This document shows, in pieces, positions 7,892 through 16,838 of a stretch of 60,838 nucleotides of DNA (positions are counted from its first letter, which is position 1; each line of letters opens with the position of its first letter). The notes beneath the pieces were generated by a model that saw only the letters and a program-made list of their open reading frames with translations, was not told where the DNA came from and did no database searches. The stretch is from Candidatus Rokuibacteriota bacterium (lineage in GTDB: Bacteria > Methylomirabilota > Methylomirabilia > Rokubacteriales > CSP1-6): NCBI GenBank assembly GCA_023248995.1, contig JAHFDN010000017.1:1-60838 (forward strand), written 5' to 3'. The translations under genes were made by a program, and so were the position numbers.

Positions 7892-8637
7892 CCGATGTGC
7901 TCGTGGTCTCCAGCGCGGCCGCGCTCGCGGAAGAGGCCGCCGAGCGCTTCGCCGGAACCGCGAGCAGAGCGCTCAACGACGCCGGTCGGTTCAGCGTCGC
8001 CCTGTCAGGCGGCGCCACGCCCCGAGGGCTCTACGCGCGGCTTGCCGCCGAACCCTTTCGCTCCCGCGTGGACTGGAGCCGCGTCCGCGTGTTCTGGGGC
8101 GACGAGCGGTGCGTCCCGCCCGACCACCCCGATTCCAACTACCGCCTCGCCCACGAGCTGCTCCTCTCGCGGGTCGCCATCCTTCCCGACAACGTCCACC
8201 GCATGCGAGGCGAAGCGGCCGACCCGGACCTGGCCGCCGCCGAGTACGCAGCCGAGCTCCAGACCGCGTTCGGCCTCAAACGGGGCGAGCGGCCCCGCTT
8301 CGACCTGATCCTCCTCGGCATGGGAGCGGACGGGCACACCGCCTCGCTCTTCCCCCATTCGCCGGCGCTTCGTGAAGTCACCCGCCTGGCGCTCGCCGCG
8401 TACGTGGACGCCGTGAGAGGCTACCGCCTGACGCTGACACTGCCGGTCCTGAACACCGCCGCCGCGGTGCTCTTCCTGGTGGCCGGGAGCGACAAGGCTC
8501 AGCGCCTCCGGGCGGTCCTCAGGGACAAGCCCTCACCCGAGACGCCGGCCTCACTCGTGAGGCCGGAGCGCGGCACGCTCTCTTGGATGGTGGACCGCGC
8601 GGCGGCCACCGGGCTCGCGGATGCGCTCGGGAAATGA
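7876..8637 (+). CDS. pgl: 6-phosphogluconolactonase
   Basis: Hydrolyses 6-phosphogluconolactone made by the preceding zwf product. The protein is 253 aa, beginning MAAPVADVLVV at ATG 7876, 16 nt inside zwf. Diagnostic DevB-type motifs are LSGGATPRGLYARLA, FWGDERCVPPDHPDSN and LGMGADGHTASLFP, the last being the catalytic/phosphate-binding loop. The order isomerases-gnd-zwf-pgl gives a contiguous oxidative pentose-phosphate operon. The reading frame extends further upstream, but those codons lie inside zwf and have no lactonase similarity, so the internal ATG is preferred. Confidence 0.94.
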   Translation: MAAPVADVLVVSSAAALAEEAAERFAGTASRALNDAGRFSVALSGGATPRGLYARLAAEPFRSRVDWSRVRVFWGDERCVPPDHPDSNYRLAHELLLSRVAILPDNVHRMRGEAADPDLAAAEYAAELQTAFGLKRGERPRFDLILLGMGADGHTASLFPHSPALREVTRLALAAYVDAVRGYRLTLTLPVLNTAAAVLFLVAGSDKAQRLRAVLRDKPSPETPASLVRPERGTLSWMVDRAAATGLADALGK

Positions 8638-8659
8638 GCGCGGAAAGGCGGGAGAAGGA

Positions 8660-9070
8660 CTAGCGCGGAGAGGGCGGCATGCCGGGAGCCGAGAGGACCC
8701 GGGTCGTGCTGACCTCCGCGACCGTCCACCAGAACCGCTCGTAGATCCACACCTGGAGGGAGTTCCCGCCCTTTTCGTAGACCTGGTTCGTGCCCTGGCC
8801 CGGCGCGGTCGTGGTGGTGATATGCCGCCAGCCGTTGGCTTCGAGCGTGGTCCGGAACGCAGTCGCGAGGCTCTGGGGCTCCACCCGCCCCGTATAGATC
8901 TGGCGGGCCGCCTTGACCGACGGGGACTCGATGATCGTCGACTCGTCCATCTTGAACTCGAGACCCTTGGGGACCGGGATGTCTTCGAACCCGCTCTGCA
9001 CCACGCGCGGCGGCACCGAGGCGCAGCCCAGGACGGCCAGCACGACGAGGGCGAGGATGGTGTACCGCAC
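8660..9070 (-). CDS. small lipoprotein of unknown function
   Basis: A 136-aa protein with a hydrophobic N-terminal segment and lipobox LAVLGC (lipidated Cys at residue 16), so it should be anchored in the envelope facing the periplasm. The mature part has SGFEDIPVPKGLEF, a TIIESPSVKAARQIYTG segment and a GWRHITTTTAP strand. It resembles small periplasmic lipoproteins with a domain of unknown function, but I cannot name a family. A GGAGGAAAC Shine-Dalgarno precedes the ATG. It converges on pgl with 22 nt between stops. Confidence 0.7.
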   Translation of the reverse strand: MRYTILALVVLAVLGCASVPPRVVQSGFEDIPVPKGLEFKMDESTIIESPSVKAARQIYTGRVEPQSLATAFRTTLEANGWRHITTTTAPGQGTNQVYEKGGNSLQVWIYERFWWTVAEVSTTRVLSAPGMPPSPR

Positions 9071-9156
9071 AGTCGTTTCCTCCTTCGCTGAGATGGACGG
9101 ATCGGACTCAGCCTAGCACGGCGGGGAGGGCGCGGCCCAAGAGAATTTGCGCCGGG

Positions 9157-9165
9157 TGGTATAAT
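9157..9165 (+). promoter_or_regulatory. extended -10 promoter close to the M48 protease start
   Basis: TGGTATAAT is a consensus extended -10 (TGn then TATAAT at 9160-9165). No good -35 is seen, as expected for this class. Only 12 nt separate the -10 from the ATG at 9178, so the transcript would have a leader of about six bases or none. Confidence 0.5.
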
Positions 9166-9177
9166 TGCCCTACGGCG

Positions 9178-10467
9178 ATGAGGCTCCGGCGTCCGTTCGC
9201 GCGTTCGGTCGCGGTCCTGCTGGTCGCGGCGCTCCTCGGCGGGTGCGCGAGCGCCAACGTGCCCCCGATCGGCGCCGAGCGGCCTTTCAAGATGGCCGCC
9301 GACGAGCGCCGGATCTGGGCCCAGGCGGAGAAGGAGGAGGAGAAGCTCGAGAAGTCGGGCAAGGTGTACGACGATCCCCTCCTCGAGGAGTACCTCGCCC
9401 GGATCGCCGACCGGCTCGTGGGCGATGAGGTGAAGGAGGCCGGCGGCCCGGGCATCCGCGCCACCGTCTTCCGCGACCCCTCCCTCAACGCGTTCGCGAT
9501 GCCCAACGGGCACGTGTACATCCACACCGGCCTCCTGGCCCGCGTGGACAACGAAGCGCAACTCGCGATGATCCTCGGGCACGAGCTGACCCACGTCACG
9601 AACCGGGACGCGCTCCGCTTCGAGCGGGACGCCACGAACAAGATGATCGCCCTCAACGTGCTCGCCATCGCGGCCAGCATCGGCGTGGCGGTGGCGGCCG
9701 GCAAGCAGGCCGAGAAGGGGAATCAGGTGGGGGCGGCGGTCCTGAGCCAGACCGCCAGCATCATTCTCGGACTGGGGCTCCAGCTGGCCGCCCTCGCCGC
9801 CATCAACGGCTACGGGCGGGACATCGAGCGCGAGGCCGACGAGAAGGGCCTGGCCCGCCTGGTCAGGGCCGGCTACGACCCCAAGCAGGCGCCCCGGGTC
9901 TTCGAGCTCCTGAAGAAGGACGGAGGCGATCCGAGCCGGCTCGAGAACTTCTTCTTCGGCAACCACCCGCGCCTGGACGAGCGCATCGAAAGCACGAACC
10001 ATTTCCTCCAGACCCGCTACGCGGGCGAGGCTCGGGAGCCGGGGCGGGTCGTAGACACCCCCGAGTTCGGACTCCGCATCCGCACGGTGGTGCGGGAGAA
10101 CGCCGCGCTCGACGTCCGCGCCGGCCGCTTCAACCTGGCCCGGGCCCAGCTGGATCGGGTCCTGGCTCTGACCCCCCGCGATCCCATCGCGCACGTGTAC
10201 TACGGAGACCTCTACCGGATCCAGTCCCAGCGCGCCCGGGCGCTCGGCGACAAAGAAACACTCGTCCGCCAGGCCATCGACCAGTACACCCAGGCTGCGG
10301 GCCTGGACCCGACGTACCCGGACCCCTTCCGCCAGCTCGGCTTCCTCTACTACCAGCAGAACGAGCGGGGCCAGGCGCGCGAGGCCTTTCAGAAGTATCT
10401 GGCGCTGAAGCCCGACGCTCCCGACGCGCGCCGCATCAAAGAGTACCTGCTCGAACTCGACCGCTGA
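9178..10467 (+). CDS. M48-family metalloprotease lipoprotein with C-terminal TPR (BepA-like)
   Basis: A 429-aa periplasmic zinc metalloprotease, probably concerned with outer-membrane protein quality control like BepA/YfgC. The signal peptide ends in a lipobox with Cys23 (LLGGC). The zinc motif HELTH is at 135-139 and the third-ligand region EREAD at 217-221. Between them lies a hydrophobic stretch at about 155-210 that could be membrane-associated. The C-terminal 130 residues contain tetratricopeptide-like repeats ending in ARRIKEYLLEL. A TATAAT box sits just upstream and no Shine-Dalgarno is evident. The catalytic residues are intact; the substrate is unknown. Confidence 0.9.
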   Translation: MRLRRPFARSVAVLLVAALLGGCASANVPPIGAERPFKMAADERRIWAQAEKEEEKLEKSGKVYDDPLLEEYLARIADRLVGDEVKEAGGPGIRATVFRDPSLNAFAMPNGHVYIHTGLLARVDNEAQLAMILGHELTHVTNRDALRFERDATNKMIALNVLAIAASIGVAVAAGKQAEKGNQVGAAVLSQTASIILGLGLQLAALAAINGYGRDIEREADEKGLARLVRAGYDPKQAPRVFELLKKDGGDPSRLENFFFGNHPRLDERIESTNHFLQTRYAGEAREPGRVVDTPEFGLRIRTVVRENAALDVRAGRFNLARAQLDRVLALTPRDPIAHVYYGDLYRIQSQRARALGDKETLVRQAIDQYTQAAGLDPTYPDPFRQLGFLYYQQNERGQAREAFQKYLALKPDAPDARRIKEYLLELDR

Positions 10468-10531
10468 CGTCGGCCCGGCGGCCGGGTCGCTCTCCCCCGC
10501 GCGGCAGACCCACTGTACCCGATTCTGGACG

Positions 10532-10561
10532 TTGACCCTTCCCTCGGAACGGCCGGACAAT
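10532..10561 (+). promoter_or_regulatory. sigma-70-type promoter of the YifB ATPase gene
   Basis: TTGACC (10532-10537) and GACAAT (10556-10561) are separated by 18 nt. The -10 ends 7 nt before the ATG, which would place transcription initiation at or next to the start codon. Confidence 0.4.
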
Positions 10562-10568
10562 CCCGCCC

Positions 10569-12089
10569 ATGCTGGCCCGGGTCCTTTCGGCGGCGGTGAC
10601 CGGGATCGACGCGTCGGTAGTCTCGGTGGAAGTGGACGTCGCGCCCGGGCTTCCCGCCTTCACCATGGTGGGCCTCCCCGACTCCACCATCCGCGAGAGC
10701 CGCGACCGCGTCAGGAGCGCGATCCGGAACGCCGGCTACATCTTCCCCATGGAGCGCATGACGGTCAGCCTGGCGCCGGCGGACCTGAGGAAAGAGGGCG
10801 CTGCCTTCGACCTGCCGATCGCCCTCGGCATCCTCGCCGCCACGGGGCTGGTGAAGAGCGAGGCCCTCCGGCGTTTTCTGCTGATCGGCGAGCTGTCATT
10901 GGACGGGGAAGTCCAGCCGGTGCGGGGCGTGCTGCCCATCGCCCTCGCCTGCCGCCGGGAAGGCCTGGCCGGTCTCCTTCTCCCCGCCGCCAACAGCCGC
11001 GAGGCGGCGGTGGTGTCAGGCCTCACGGTGCTGCCCCTCCGACGCCTGAGCGACGCGGTGGAGTGGTTGGCCGGCGAGCGGGTCATCGAGCCGATCCACA
11101 TGGCCGCGGAGGGGCCGACGGGCGCCGAGAGCGCGGACGAGGTGGACTTTTCCGAAGTCCGCGGCCAGGCCCATGCCAAACGAGCCCTCGAGATCGCGGC
11201 CGCCGGGGGCCACAACGTGCTGATGATCGGCCCGCCCGGCGCCGGGAAGACGATGCTGGCCCGGCGACTGCCGACGATCCTCCCCCCGCTGTCGCTGGAC
11301 GAGACCATCGAAGTCTCGGCGGTGTCGAGCGTGGCCGGCCTCCTGCCTCCCGACGGGGGCCTCGTGACCGTTCGGCCCTTCCGCGCGCCCCACCATACGA
11401 TCTCAGACCGCGGCCTCATCGGCGGGGGAAGCGTTCCGCACCCGGGCGAGGTGAGCCTGGCACACCTGGGAGTGCTCTTTCTGGACGAGATGCCCGAGTT
11501 CCCCCAGCATGTCCTGGAAGCCCTCCGGCAACCGCTCGAGGACGGTCACGTGGTCGTCGCGCGCGCCGCCGGCTCCTCCCGCTTCCCCGCCCGCTTCCAA
11601 CTCCTGGGCGCCGCCAACCCATGCCGCCGGGGATGCCCGAGCCTCCAGGCCTGTCTCTGCACGCCCGGGGAGCGCGAGCGCTACCTGGCCCGTCTCTCGC
11701 GCCCCCTGCTGGACCGGATCGACCTCCACCTGGAGGTGCCGGCGGTCTCCTACGTTGAGCTCTCCGCCGAGGCGGCGGGCGAATCTTCCGCGGCCATCCG
11801 CGCGCGGGTGCTGGAGGCCCGGGCGATCCAGGCGGCCCGCTTCGGCAAGTCCCCGATCCGCGTGAACGCGCGGATGAGCGCCAGCCAGGTCCGGCGCTCC
11901 TGCCCCGTCCCCGCCGACGGGCGGCGGCTCCTGGCGCTGGCCATCGACCGCCTGGGGCTCTCCGCCCGCGGCCACGATCGGATCCTGAAGGTGGCCCGCA
12001 CTATTGCGGACCTGGAGGGTCGTGAGACAATAGCCGCCGAGCACCTCTCCGAGGCGATCCAGTACCGAGGCCTGGACCGGTGGCTCTGA
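10569..12089 (+). CDS. YifB/ComM-family Mg-chelatase-like AAA+ ATPase
   Basis: A 506-aa ATPase of the YifB family, whose characterised member ComM is a DNA helicase that helps branch migration during natural transformation. The N-terminal domain carries the family opening MLARVLSAAVTGIDA and the LPAFTMVGLPD segment. The AAA+ core has Walker A GPPGAGKTML near residue 220, Walker B VLFLDEMPEF, and the GAANPCRRGCPSL segment with clustered cysteines. The C-terminal Mg-chelatase subunit domain ends in AEHLSEAIQYRGLDR, as in full-length members. Together with the complete type IV pilus genes nearby it fits a competence role, but the pilus may serve other functions. Confidence 0.93.
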   Translation: MLARVLSAAVTGIDASVVSVEVDVAPGLPAFTMVGLPDSTIRESRDRVRSAIRNAGYIFPMERMTVSLAPADLRKEGAAFDLPIALGILAATGLVKSEALRRFLLIGELSLDGEVQPVRGVLPIALACRREGLAGLLLPAANSREAAVVSGLTVLPLRRLSDAVEWLAGERVIEPIHMAAEGPTGAESADEVDFSEVRGQAHAKRALEIAAAGGHNVLMIGPPGAGKTMLARRLPTILPPLSLDETIEVSAVSSVAGLLPPDGGLVTVRPFRAPHHTISDRGLIGGGSVPHPGEVSLAHLGVLFLDEMPEFPQHVLEALRQPLEDGHVVVARAAGSSRFPARFQLLGAANPCRRGCPSLQACLCTPGERERYLARLSRPLLDRIDLHLEVPAVSYVELSAEAAGESSAAIRARVLEARAIQAARFGKSPIRVNARMSASQVRRSCPVPADGRRLLALAIDRLGLSARGHDRILKVARTIADLEGRETIAAEHLSEAIQYRGLDRWL

Positions 12090-12110
12090 TCCCGACGCCA
12101 GGAGGCGGCG

Positions 12111-12671
12111 ATGGCGCACCCGATGAGGCTCCCACGGGAAGGAAGCACCCTCGTGGTCGTGGACGTCCAGGAGCGGCTCTTCGCCGCCATGGACGCCGAG
12201 CACCGGGAAGAGGTAGTCGGGAACCTCAAGGTGCTCGCCTCCGCCGCCCGGAGGCTCGGACTTCCCATCCTGGTGACGGAGCAGTACCCCAAAGGACTCG
12301 GCCACACGCTGCCGGAACTGCGGGAAGCGCTCGGCCCGATCGAGCCGCTCGAGAAGCTGGCGTTTTCGTGCTGCGATGCCGAGGGGTTCGTCGCCCGACT
12401 GAAGGCCGCCAAGACCAAGCAGGTGATCCTGGCCGGGATCGAGGCCCACGTCTGCGTGCTGCTGACCGGGCTCGATCTCCTGGCGGCGGGATATCCTGTT
12501 CACGTGGCCGCGGACGCGGTCACTTCGCGCACGCAGGGGAGCTGGCGGATCGGCGTGAACCAGCTGCGGCAAGGCGGGGCGGTGATCACCACCACCGAGA
12601 GTGTGCTCTTCCAGCTCCTCGGCAAAGCGGACACCGACGACTTCCGCACCCTCTCCAAGCTCATCAAGTAG
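12111..12671 (+). CDS. isochorismatase-like cysteine hydrolase
   Basis: A 186-aa member of the isochorismatase/nicotinamidase-like superfamily. The catalytic triad is visible: Asp19 in VVVDVQERLF, Lys82 in EKLAFSC, and nucleophile Cys115 in GIEAHVCVLLT. The YcaC-like subgroup fits the length and the GIEAHVCV motif; the true substrate is unknown. An AGGAGGCGGCG Shine-Dalgarno precedes the ATG. It begins 21 nt after the YifB stop, and the next gene begins at the base after its own stop, so the unit is at least bicistronic. Confidence 0.88.
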   Translation: MAHPMRLPREGSTLVVVDVQERLFAAMDAEHREEVVGNLKVLASAARRLGLPILVTEQYPKGLGHTLPELREALGPIEPLEKLAFSCCDAEGFVARLKAAKTKQVILAGIEAHVCVLLTGLDLLAAGYPVHVAADAVTSRTQGSWRIGVNQLRQGGAVITTTESVLFQLLGKADTDDFRTLSKLIK

Positions 12672-13097
12672 GTGCCCCGGTACTTCGACGTCCGCTCGAC
12701 GATCCTTCTCGTGGTGGGGTACGGCATCCTGCCAGAGGAAGAGGATCGTCCGATCGCTTACGACCTGAAACACCTCATCAACACGCGGGGACGGGGAGGC
12801 GACCGCTCGGCGGTGGTTCTCACGGACATGTGGGTGATGAACCAGGAGATGGCCGAGTTCTTCCCGGTCATCTCCATCGGCGGACCCGGCGTCAACGCCT
12901 TCACCGCCCAGATCTACGAGGAGCTACCGGTGGCGTTTACGCGGGACCAGCAGATCTTTATCCAGTTGAATCCGGAGGGCGGCAAGCGGGCGGCCGTCTG
13001 GGGGATGGATCACCGGTCCACCCGGGACGCCATGGACGTCTTCGTGAAGGACGGCTTCCTGGACCGCTTCCTGGATCTGGTCTGGCACCGCGACTAG
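12672..13097 (+). CDS. small protein of unknown function
   Basis: A 141-aa protein starting at GTG 12672, directly after the hydrolase stop. I do not recognise it. It has a hydrophobic N-terminal strand (STILLVVGYGIL), then VLTDMWVMNQEMAEFFPVIS, a Gly-rich ISIGGPGVNAF loop and a C-terminal KDGFLDRFLDLVWHRD helix. The Asp/Glu-rich pattern looks like a soluble cytoplasmic protein. Zero spacing to the upstream gene suggests co-translation and possibly a shared pathway. Its end overlaps the convergent transglycosylase stop by 4 nt, so the boundary is tight and the frame is probably genuine. Confidence 0.65.
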   Translation: MPRYFDVRSTILLVVGYGILPEEEDRPIAYDLKHLINTRGRGGDRSAVVLTDMWVMNQEMAEFFPVISIGGPGVNAFTAQIYEELPVAFTRDQQIFIQLNPEGGKRAAVWGMDHRSTRDAMDVFVKDGFLDRFLDLVWHRD

Positions 13098-13792
13098 CGG
13101 GCGAGCGAGCGCGGGGAAATCGGTGGGATGTTCGTGTAGACGACGGTGCCCTGCGCGTCTTCGTACCGATAGATGACCTGAGAGGTGGCTCCCCCCGACC
13201 CGCCCCCGTAGAGGGAGAGAATCCGCCGGACGTACTGCTGGGTTTCCGGGTACGGCGGGATCGCACGATACCAATCCACCGCCTGGGCGCCGGCGTTGTA
13301 CGCGGCCAGCGCCAGCGGCAGATTGCCGCCGTAGCGGTCAATCAGGCCGCGGAGGTGCCGGACGCCACCGTCGATGTTCTGGCGGGCGTCGAAGGTGTCG
13401 CGGACCCCGAGAGAGAAGGCGGTCTGGGGCATGAGCTGCATCAACCCCTTCGCTCCCTTGCGCGAGACAGCCCACGGATTGAACGCGGACTCGACGCGAA
13501 TGACCGAGTGGACGAGGCCCGGGTCTACGGCGTAGCGGTTGGCCGCGTCGTTGATCTCCTCGGCGTAGCGGCCGTGTACACCGCTCCCCGGAAGCTGAAG
13601 CCACCCCGACGAGGTACCGGTCCACCCCGACTGGCGTTGGTACCGGGGATCGCTGGGAGCGTTGGTGAAGTGGATAACTCCCTCCCGATCCACCATGCGG
13701 AAGGAAGCGGCGGACGCCGGCCCGGCCCAGCCCAGGAGTCCCAGCGCCCCGACCGAGAGGACGAGGAGTGAACGTTGCACAGTGCTCTTCAT
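13094..13792 (-). CDS. SLT-domain lytic transglycosylase
   Basis: A 232-aa secreted murein lytic transglycosylase. The signal peptide runs to about residue 28 (GPASA-AS). It is followed by a DUF4124-like segment (MVDREGVIHFTNAP) and a goose-lysozyme-type SLT domain. The catalytic Glu101 is in VIRVESAFNPWAVS, followed by GAKGLMQLMPQTA and LALAAYNAGAQAV. A second DUF4124-like strand, YRYEDAQGTVVYTN, closes the protein, giving a repeat at both ends. It would cleave peptidoglycan in the periplasm. A TTGACA on the minus strand lies at 13815-13820, but its -10 would fall on the start codon, so the promoter is uncertain. Confidence 0.92.
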   Translation of the reverse strand: MKSTVQRSLLVLSVGALGLLGWAGPASAASFRMVDREGVIHFTNAPSDPRYQRQSGWTGTSSGWLQLPGSGVHGRYAEEINDAANRYAVDPGLVHSVIRVESAFNPWAVSRKGAKGLMQLMPQTAFSLGVRDTFDARQNIDGGVRHLRGLIDRYGGNLPLALAAYNAGAQAVDWYRAIPPYPETQQYVRRILSLYGGGSGGATSQVIYRYEDAQGTVVYTNIPPISPRSLAR

Positions 13793-13925
13793 GCTAGAAG
13801 TTGGCGCTTCAGCCTGTCAAGTTTTTGGCCCTTTTCAGAGAGAGCAAACGGCGTGCCAGAAGCAGCGGGTCGACAAGTCGAGAGGTTAGCGTCTCTCCGT
13901 GTCAAAAGGCCGGCAGACGCCTGAC

Positions 13926-13953
13926 AAAAAAGGCTGCCCCGAGAGGGGCGGCC
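13926..13953 (-). terminator. rho-independent terminator of the heat-shock operon
   Basis: On the minus strand a 9-bp GC-rich stem (arms 13945-13953 and 13932-13940, one G-T pair) encloses a 4-nt loop and is followed by six T. It lies 24 nt after the lon stop. Confidence 0.85.
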
Positions 13954-13976
13954 GTCGAGAGCGGAAGTCGGCTCGG

Positions 13977-16436
13977 CTAGTTGCGCCAGGGCGTCGCTCG
14001 GTCCGCCAGCGCGGCGACGACCTCCCTCGGGACCACCTGTTCGGACCGCCCGGACGCTTCGCCGAACGCCACGTCGATCACGTCGTGGATGCTTTCGACC
14101 AGGTGGAACGTCATGGAATCCCGCACCGGAGGCGGGACGTCCTCCACGAGATTCTTTTCGTTCCGCTTCGGCAGGATCACGGCCTTCAGCCCGGCGCGCT
14201 TGGCGGCAAGGACCTTTTCCTTGATCCCCCCGACCGGAAGAACGCGGCCCGACAGCGTGATTTCCCCCGTCATGGCCAGGTCGGCTCGAACAGGGCGGCC
14301 GCGCAGAAGCGATACCAGGGCTGTTACCATGGTGACCCCCGCGGAGGGCCCGTCCTTGGCAATGGCGCCTGCCGGCACGTGGAGGTGGATGTCGGAGGAC
14401 TCCCAGAAGTTGGCGGCGATCCCGAGCTCGGACGCGTGAGAGCGCACCCACGAGAGCGCGGCCTGGGCGGACTCCTTCATCACGTCACCGAGCTGGCCGG
14501 TGAGGGTGAGCGTCCTCCCGCCCTTCATGCGAGTCGCCTCCACGAACAGGATGTCTCCCCCGGCGGCGGTCCAGGCCAGTCCGACGGCGACCCCCGGCAC
14601 GCGCGTCCGCTCCTCCAGCTCTTCGAGCACGTGCTTGGGCGCGCCGAGACACTCGGTGACGACCTCCGGGGAGACGAGGACCTTGTCCCCTCGCCCTTCG
14701 GCCCGCCGGCGCGCGACTTTCCGGCAAAGGGTCGCGATCTCCCGCTCCAGGTTCCTGAGCCCGGCTTCGCGCGTGTAGTTGCGGATGAGCAGGCGGAGCG
14801 CGTCCTCCGTGAACTCGATCTGTTCGCCCGCGACGAGACCGTGCTCCGCCGTCTGTTTCGGGATCAGGTGCCGCCGGGCGATGGCGACCTTCTCTTCCTC
14901 GGTGTACCCGGGCAGCTCCAGCATCTCCATCCGATCCCGGAGGGCCGGTGGGACCGGGTCGAGGATGTTGGCGGTCGTGATGAAGAGCGCCTGGGAGAGG
15001 TCGAAGGGCACGTCCACGTAGTGGTCGCGGAACGAGCTGTTCTGCTCGGGGTCCAGCACTTCGAGAAGGGCCGAAGCCGGGTCCCCCCGGAAGTCCATGC
15101 CGAGCTTGTCGATCTCGTCGAGCATGAAGACGGGGTTCTTGGACTCGGCCCGGCGGAGACCCTGGATGATCTGGCCCGGAAGCGCCCCGATGTAGGTGCG
15201 CCGATGACCGCGGATCTCGGCCTCGTCCCGGATGCCGCCGAGGGAGATCCGCACGAACTTCCGGCCGAGCGCGCGCGCGATGGATTTCCCGAGCGACGTC
15301 TTCCCGACGCCGGGCGGGCCCACGAAGCAGAGGATCGGATCCTTACCACCAGGGTGGATCTTCTTGACGGCCAGATACTCCAGCACCCGGTCCTTGACCT
15401 TCACGAGCCCCAAGTGATCCTCGTCCAGGATCCGGTGGGCCATACGGATGTCGAGCTGATCCGCGGTCGCCTTCTGCCAGGGGAGCGCGATCAGCCAGTC
15501 GAGGTACGTCCTGGCCACCGTGTACTCGGCGGCGGCCGCCGGCATCTTGGCGAGCCGGTCCAGTTCGCGCAGCGCTTCCTTTTTCGCCTCATCGGTCATT
15601 CCAGCCGCTTCGATCTTCCGCCGCAGCTCGTCAATTTCCTGGGTCCGCTCGTCGGCTTCGCCCAGCTCCTTCTGGATCGCTTTCATCTGCTCCCGCAGGT
15701 AGTACTCCCGCTGGGACTTCGACATCTCTGACTGGACCTGCGACTGGATCTTGGAGCCCAGCTCCAGCACCTCGCTCTCCTTGGTGAGCGCCGAGACCAG
15801 CTTCTGAAGCCGGAGCTTGACGTCGGCCGCCTCCAGCAGCTCCTGCTTGGCGGCCGTGCCGAGGGCCGGCAGCGACGCACCGATCACGTCAGTCAGCCTG
15901 CCGGGATCCGAGATGTTGAGGGCGATGCTGGCGAGCTCGTCCGGAAGCATCGGAGAAAGGGCGATGATGTTCTGGAAGAGCGCCGCCACGCTGCGGGTCA
16001 GCGCTTCGACCTCAAGGTCTCCGGACGGCGAGCCGGGCTCCTCCACTTCCGCCACGCGGGCTCGAAGGAACGGTTCGCGTTGGATAATCTCCAGGATGTG
16101 GAAGCGGGCGATCCCCTGCACCACCAGGCGCAGCGTCCCGTCGGCCTGCTTCAGCACCTTGTGGATGACCGCGGCGGTTCCGACTCGGAAGACCTCGTCG
16201 GGGCGAGGCTCCTCCACCGCCGGTTCCCTTTGGGTCACCACCCCGATAAGGCGGGATTCCCGGACCGCTTCCTCCAGGAGACGGACCGACGGCGCACGCC
16301 CGACAGTCAGCGGGAGGACGGCCTGCGGAAAGAGCACCGTGTCCCGCAGAGGGAGGATCGAGAGGACATCGGGGAGCATGAGCTCCGAGCCAGCCTCCAG
16401 CTCCCGCGTTTCCGGATCAACGGACCGTGTAGTCAT
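13977..16436 (-). CDS. lon: ATP-dependent serine protease Lon
   Basis: An 819-aa LonA protease that degrades misfolded and regulatory proteins in the cytoplasm. The N-terminal substrate domain begins after DVLSILPLRDTVLFPQ. A long coiled-coil region contains SKSQREYYLREQMKAIQKEL. The AAA+ module has Walker A GPPGVGKTSLG and Walker B VFMLDEIDKLG. The protease domain has the Ser-Lys dyad, with Ser in GPSAGVTM and the Lys in the following helix. Length and order are canonical. It is the last gene of hsp20-dnaK-dnaJ-hspR-lon, 15 nt after hspR, and is followed by an intrinsic terminator, so heat-shock control by HspR is expected. Confidence 0.97.
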   Translation of the reverse strand: MTTRSVDPETRELEAGSELMLPDVLSILPLRDTVLFPQAVLPLTVGRAPSVRLLEEAVRESRLIGVVTQREPAVEEPRPDEVFRVGTAAVIHKVLKQADGTLRLVVQGIARFHILEIIQREPFLRARVAEVEEPGSPSGDLEVEALTRSVAALFQNIIALSPMLPDELASIALNISDPGRLTDVIGASLPALGTAAKQELLEAADVKLRLQKLVSALTKESEVLELGSKIQSQVQSEMSKSQREYYLREQMKAIQKELGEADERTQEIDELRRKIEAAGMTDEAKKEALRELDRLAKMPAAAAEYTVARTYLDWLIALPWQKATADQLDIRMAHRILDEDHLGLVKVKDRVLEYLAVKKIHPGGKDPILCFVGPPGVGKTSLGKSIARALGRKFVRISLGGIRDEAEIRGHRRTYIGALPGQIIQGLRRAESKNPVFMLDEIDKLGMDFRGDPASALLEVLDPEQNSSFRDHYVDVPFDLSQALFITTANILDPVPPALRDRMEMLELPGYTEEEKVAIARRHLIPKQTAEHGLVAGEQIEFTEDALRLLIRNYTREAGLRNLEREIATLCRKVARRRAEGRGDKVLVSPEVVTECLGAPKHVLEELEERTRVPGVAVGLAWTAAGGDILFVEATRMKGGRTLTLTGQLGDVMKESAQAALSWVRSHASELGIAANFWESSDIHLHVPAGAIAKDGPSAGVTMVTALVSLLRGRPVRADLAMTGEITLSGRVLPVGGIKEKVLAAKRAGLKAVILPKRNEKNLVEDVPPPVRDSMTFHLVESIHDVIDVAFGEASGRSEQVVPREVVAALADRATPWRN

Positions 16437-16451
16437 CGTGAACTCCCAGCG

Positions 16452-16838
16452 TCAAAAGACGTCCAGCGCCCGCAGCTGCCCGGAGGCTGCCCGCACCAGC
16501 GCCTCTCCGGCATCCCGGTCCCGATGGTCGTGGGAGCGGGAGACGCCTTCTCGGACATAGGCCAGCAAGTCTTCGATCTGCTTCTGCATCTCGAACATGC
16601 GGCGCCTCATCTTTAAGATGATCTCCACGCCGGCGAGATTCACCCCCAGGTCGCGGGTGAGCCGGACGACCCGTGCGATCTCCTCCACGTCTTCGGCCGA
16701 GTACATGCGGGTCCGGCCCACCGTGCGGCTCGGCTGAATCAGCCCCTTCTTTTCATAGAAACGGAGGGTTTGGGGGTGCAATTTGAGCATGTCGGACACC
16801 ACACCGATCATGTAGAGCGGCTTGCTCTTACTCGTCAC
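16452..16838 (-). CDS. hspR: HspR, MerR-family heat-shock repressor
   Basis: A 128-aa MerR-type regulator with an N-terminal winged helix (YMIGVVSDMLKLHPQTLRFY, then EKKGLI) and a predicted coiled coil from about residue 60 to 95. HspR represses dnaK operons by binding inverted HAIR operators, with DnaK as co-repressor. That role is known in actinobacteria and others and is supported here by its place between dnaJ and lon. The start overlaps the dnaJ stop by 4 nt. A HAIR-like site lies upstream of hsp20, the first gene of the operon. The C-terminus is longer than the minimal MerR domain. Confidence 0.9.
   Translation of the reverse strand: MTSKSKPLYMIGVVSDMLKLHPQTLRFYEKKGLIQPSRTVGRTRMYSAEDVEEIARVVRLTRDLGVNLAGVEIILKMRRRMFEMQKQIEDLLAYVREGVSRSHDHRDRDAGEALVRAASGQLRALDVF

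Noticed and set aside
8551-10560. 669-codon open frame on the minus strand
   Set aside because: Antisense to the M48 protease gene and the small lipoprotein region; composition is typical of a GC-driven shadow frame.
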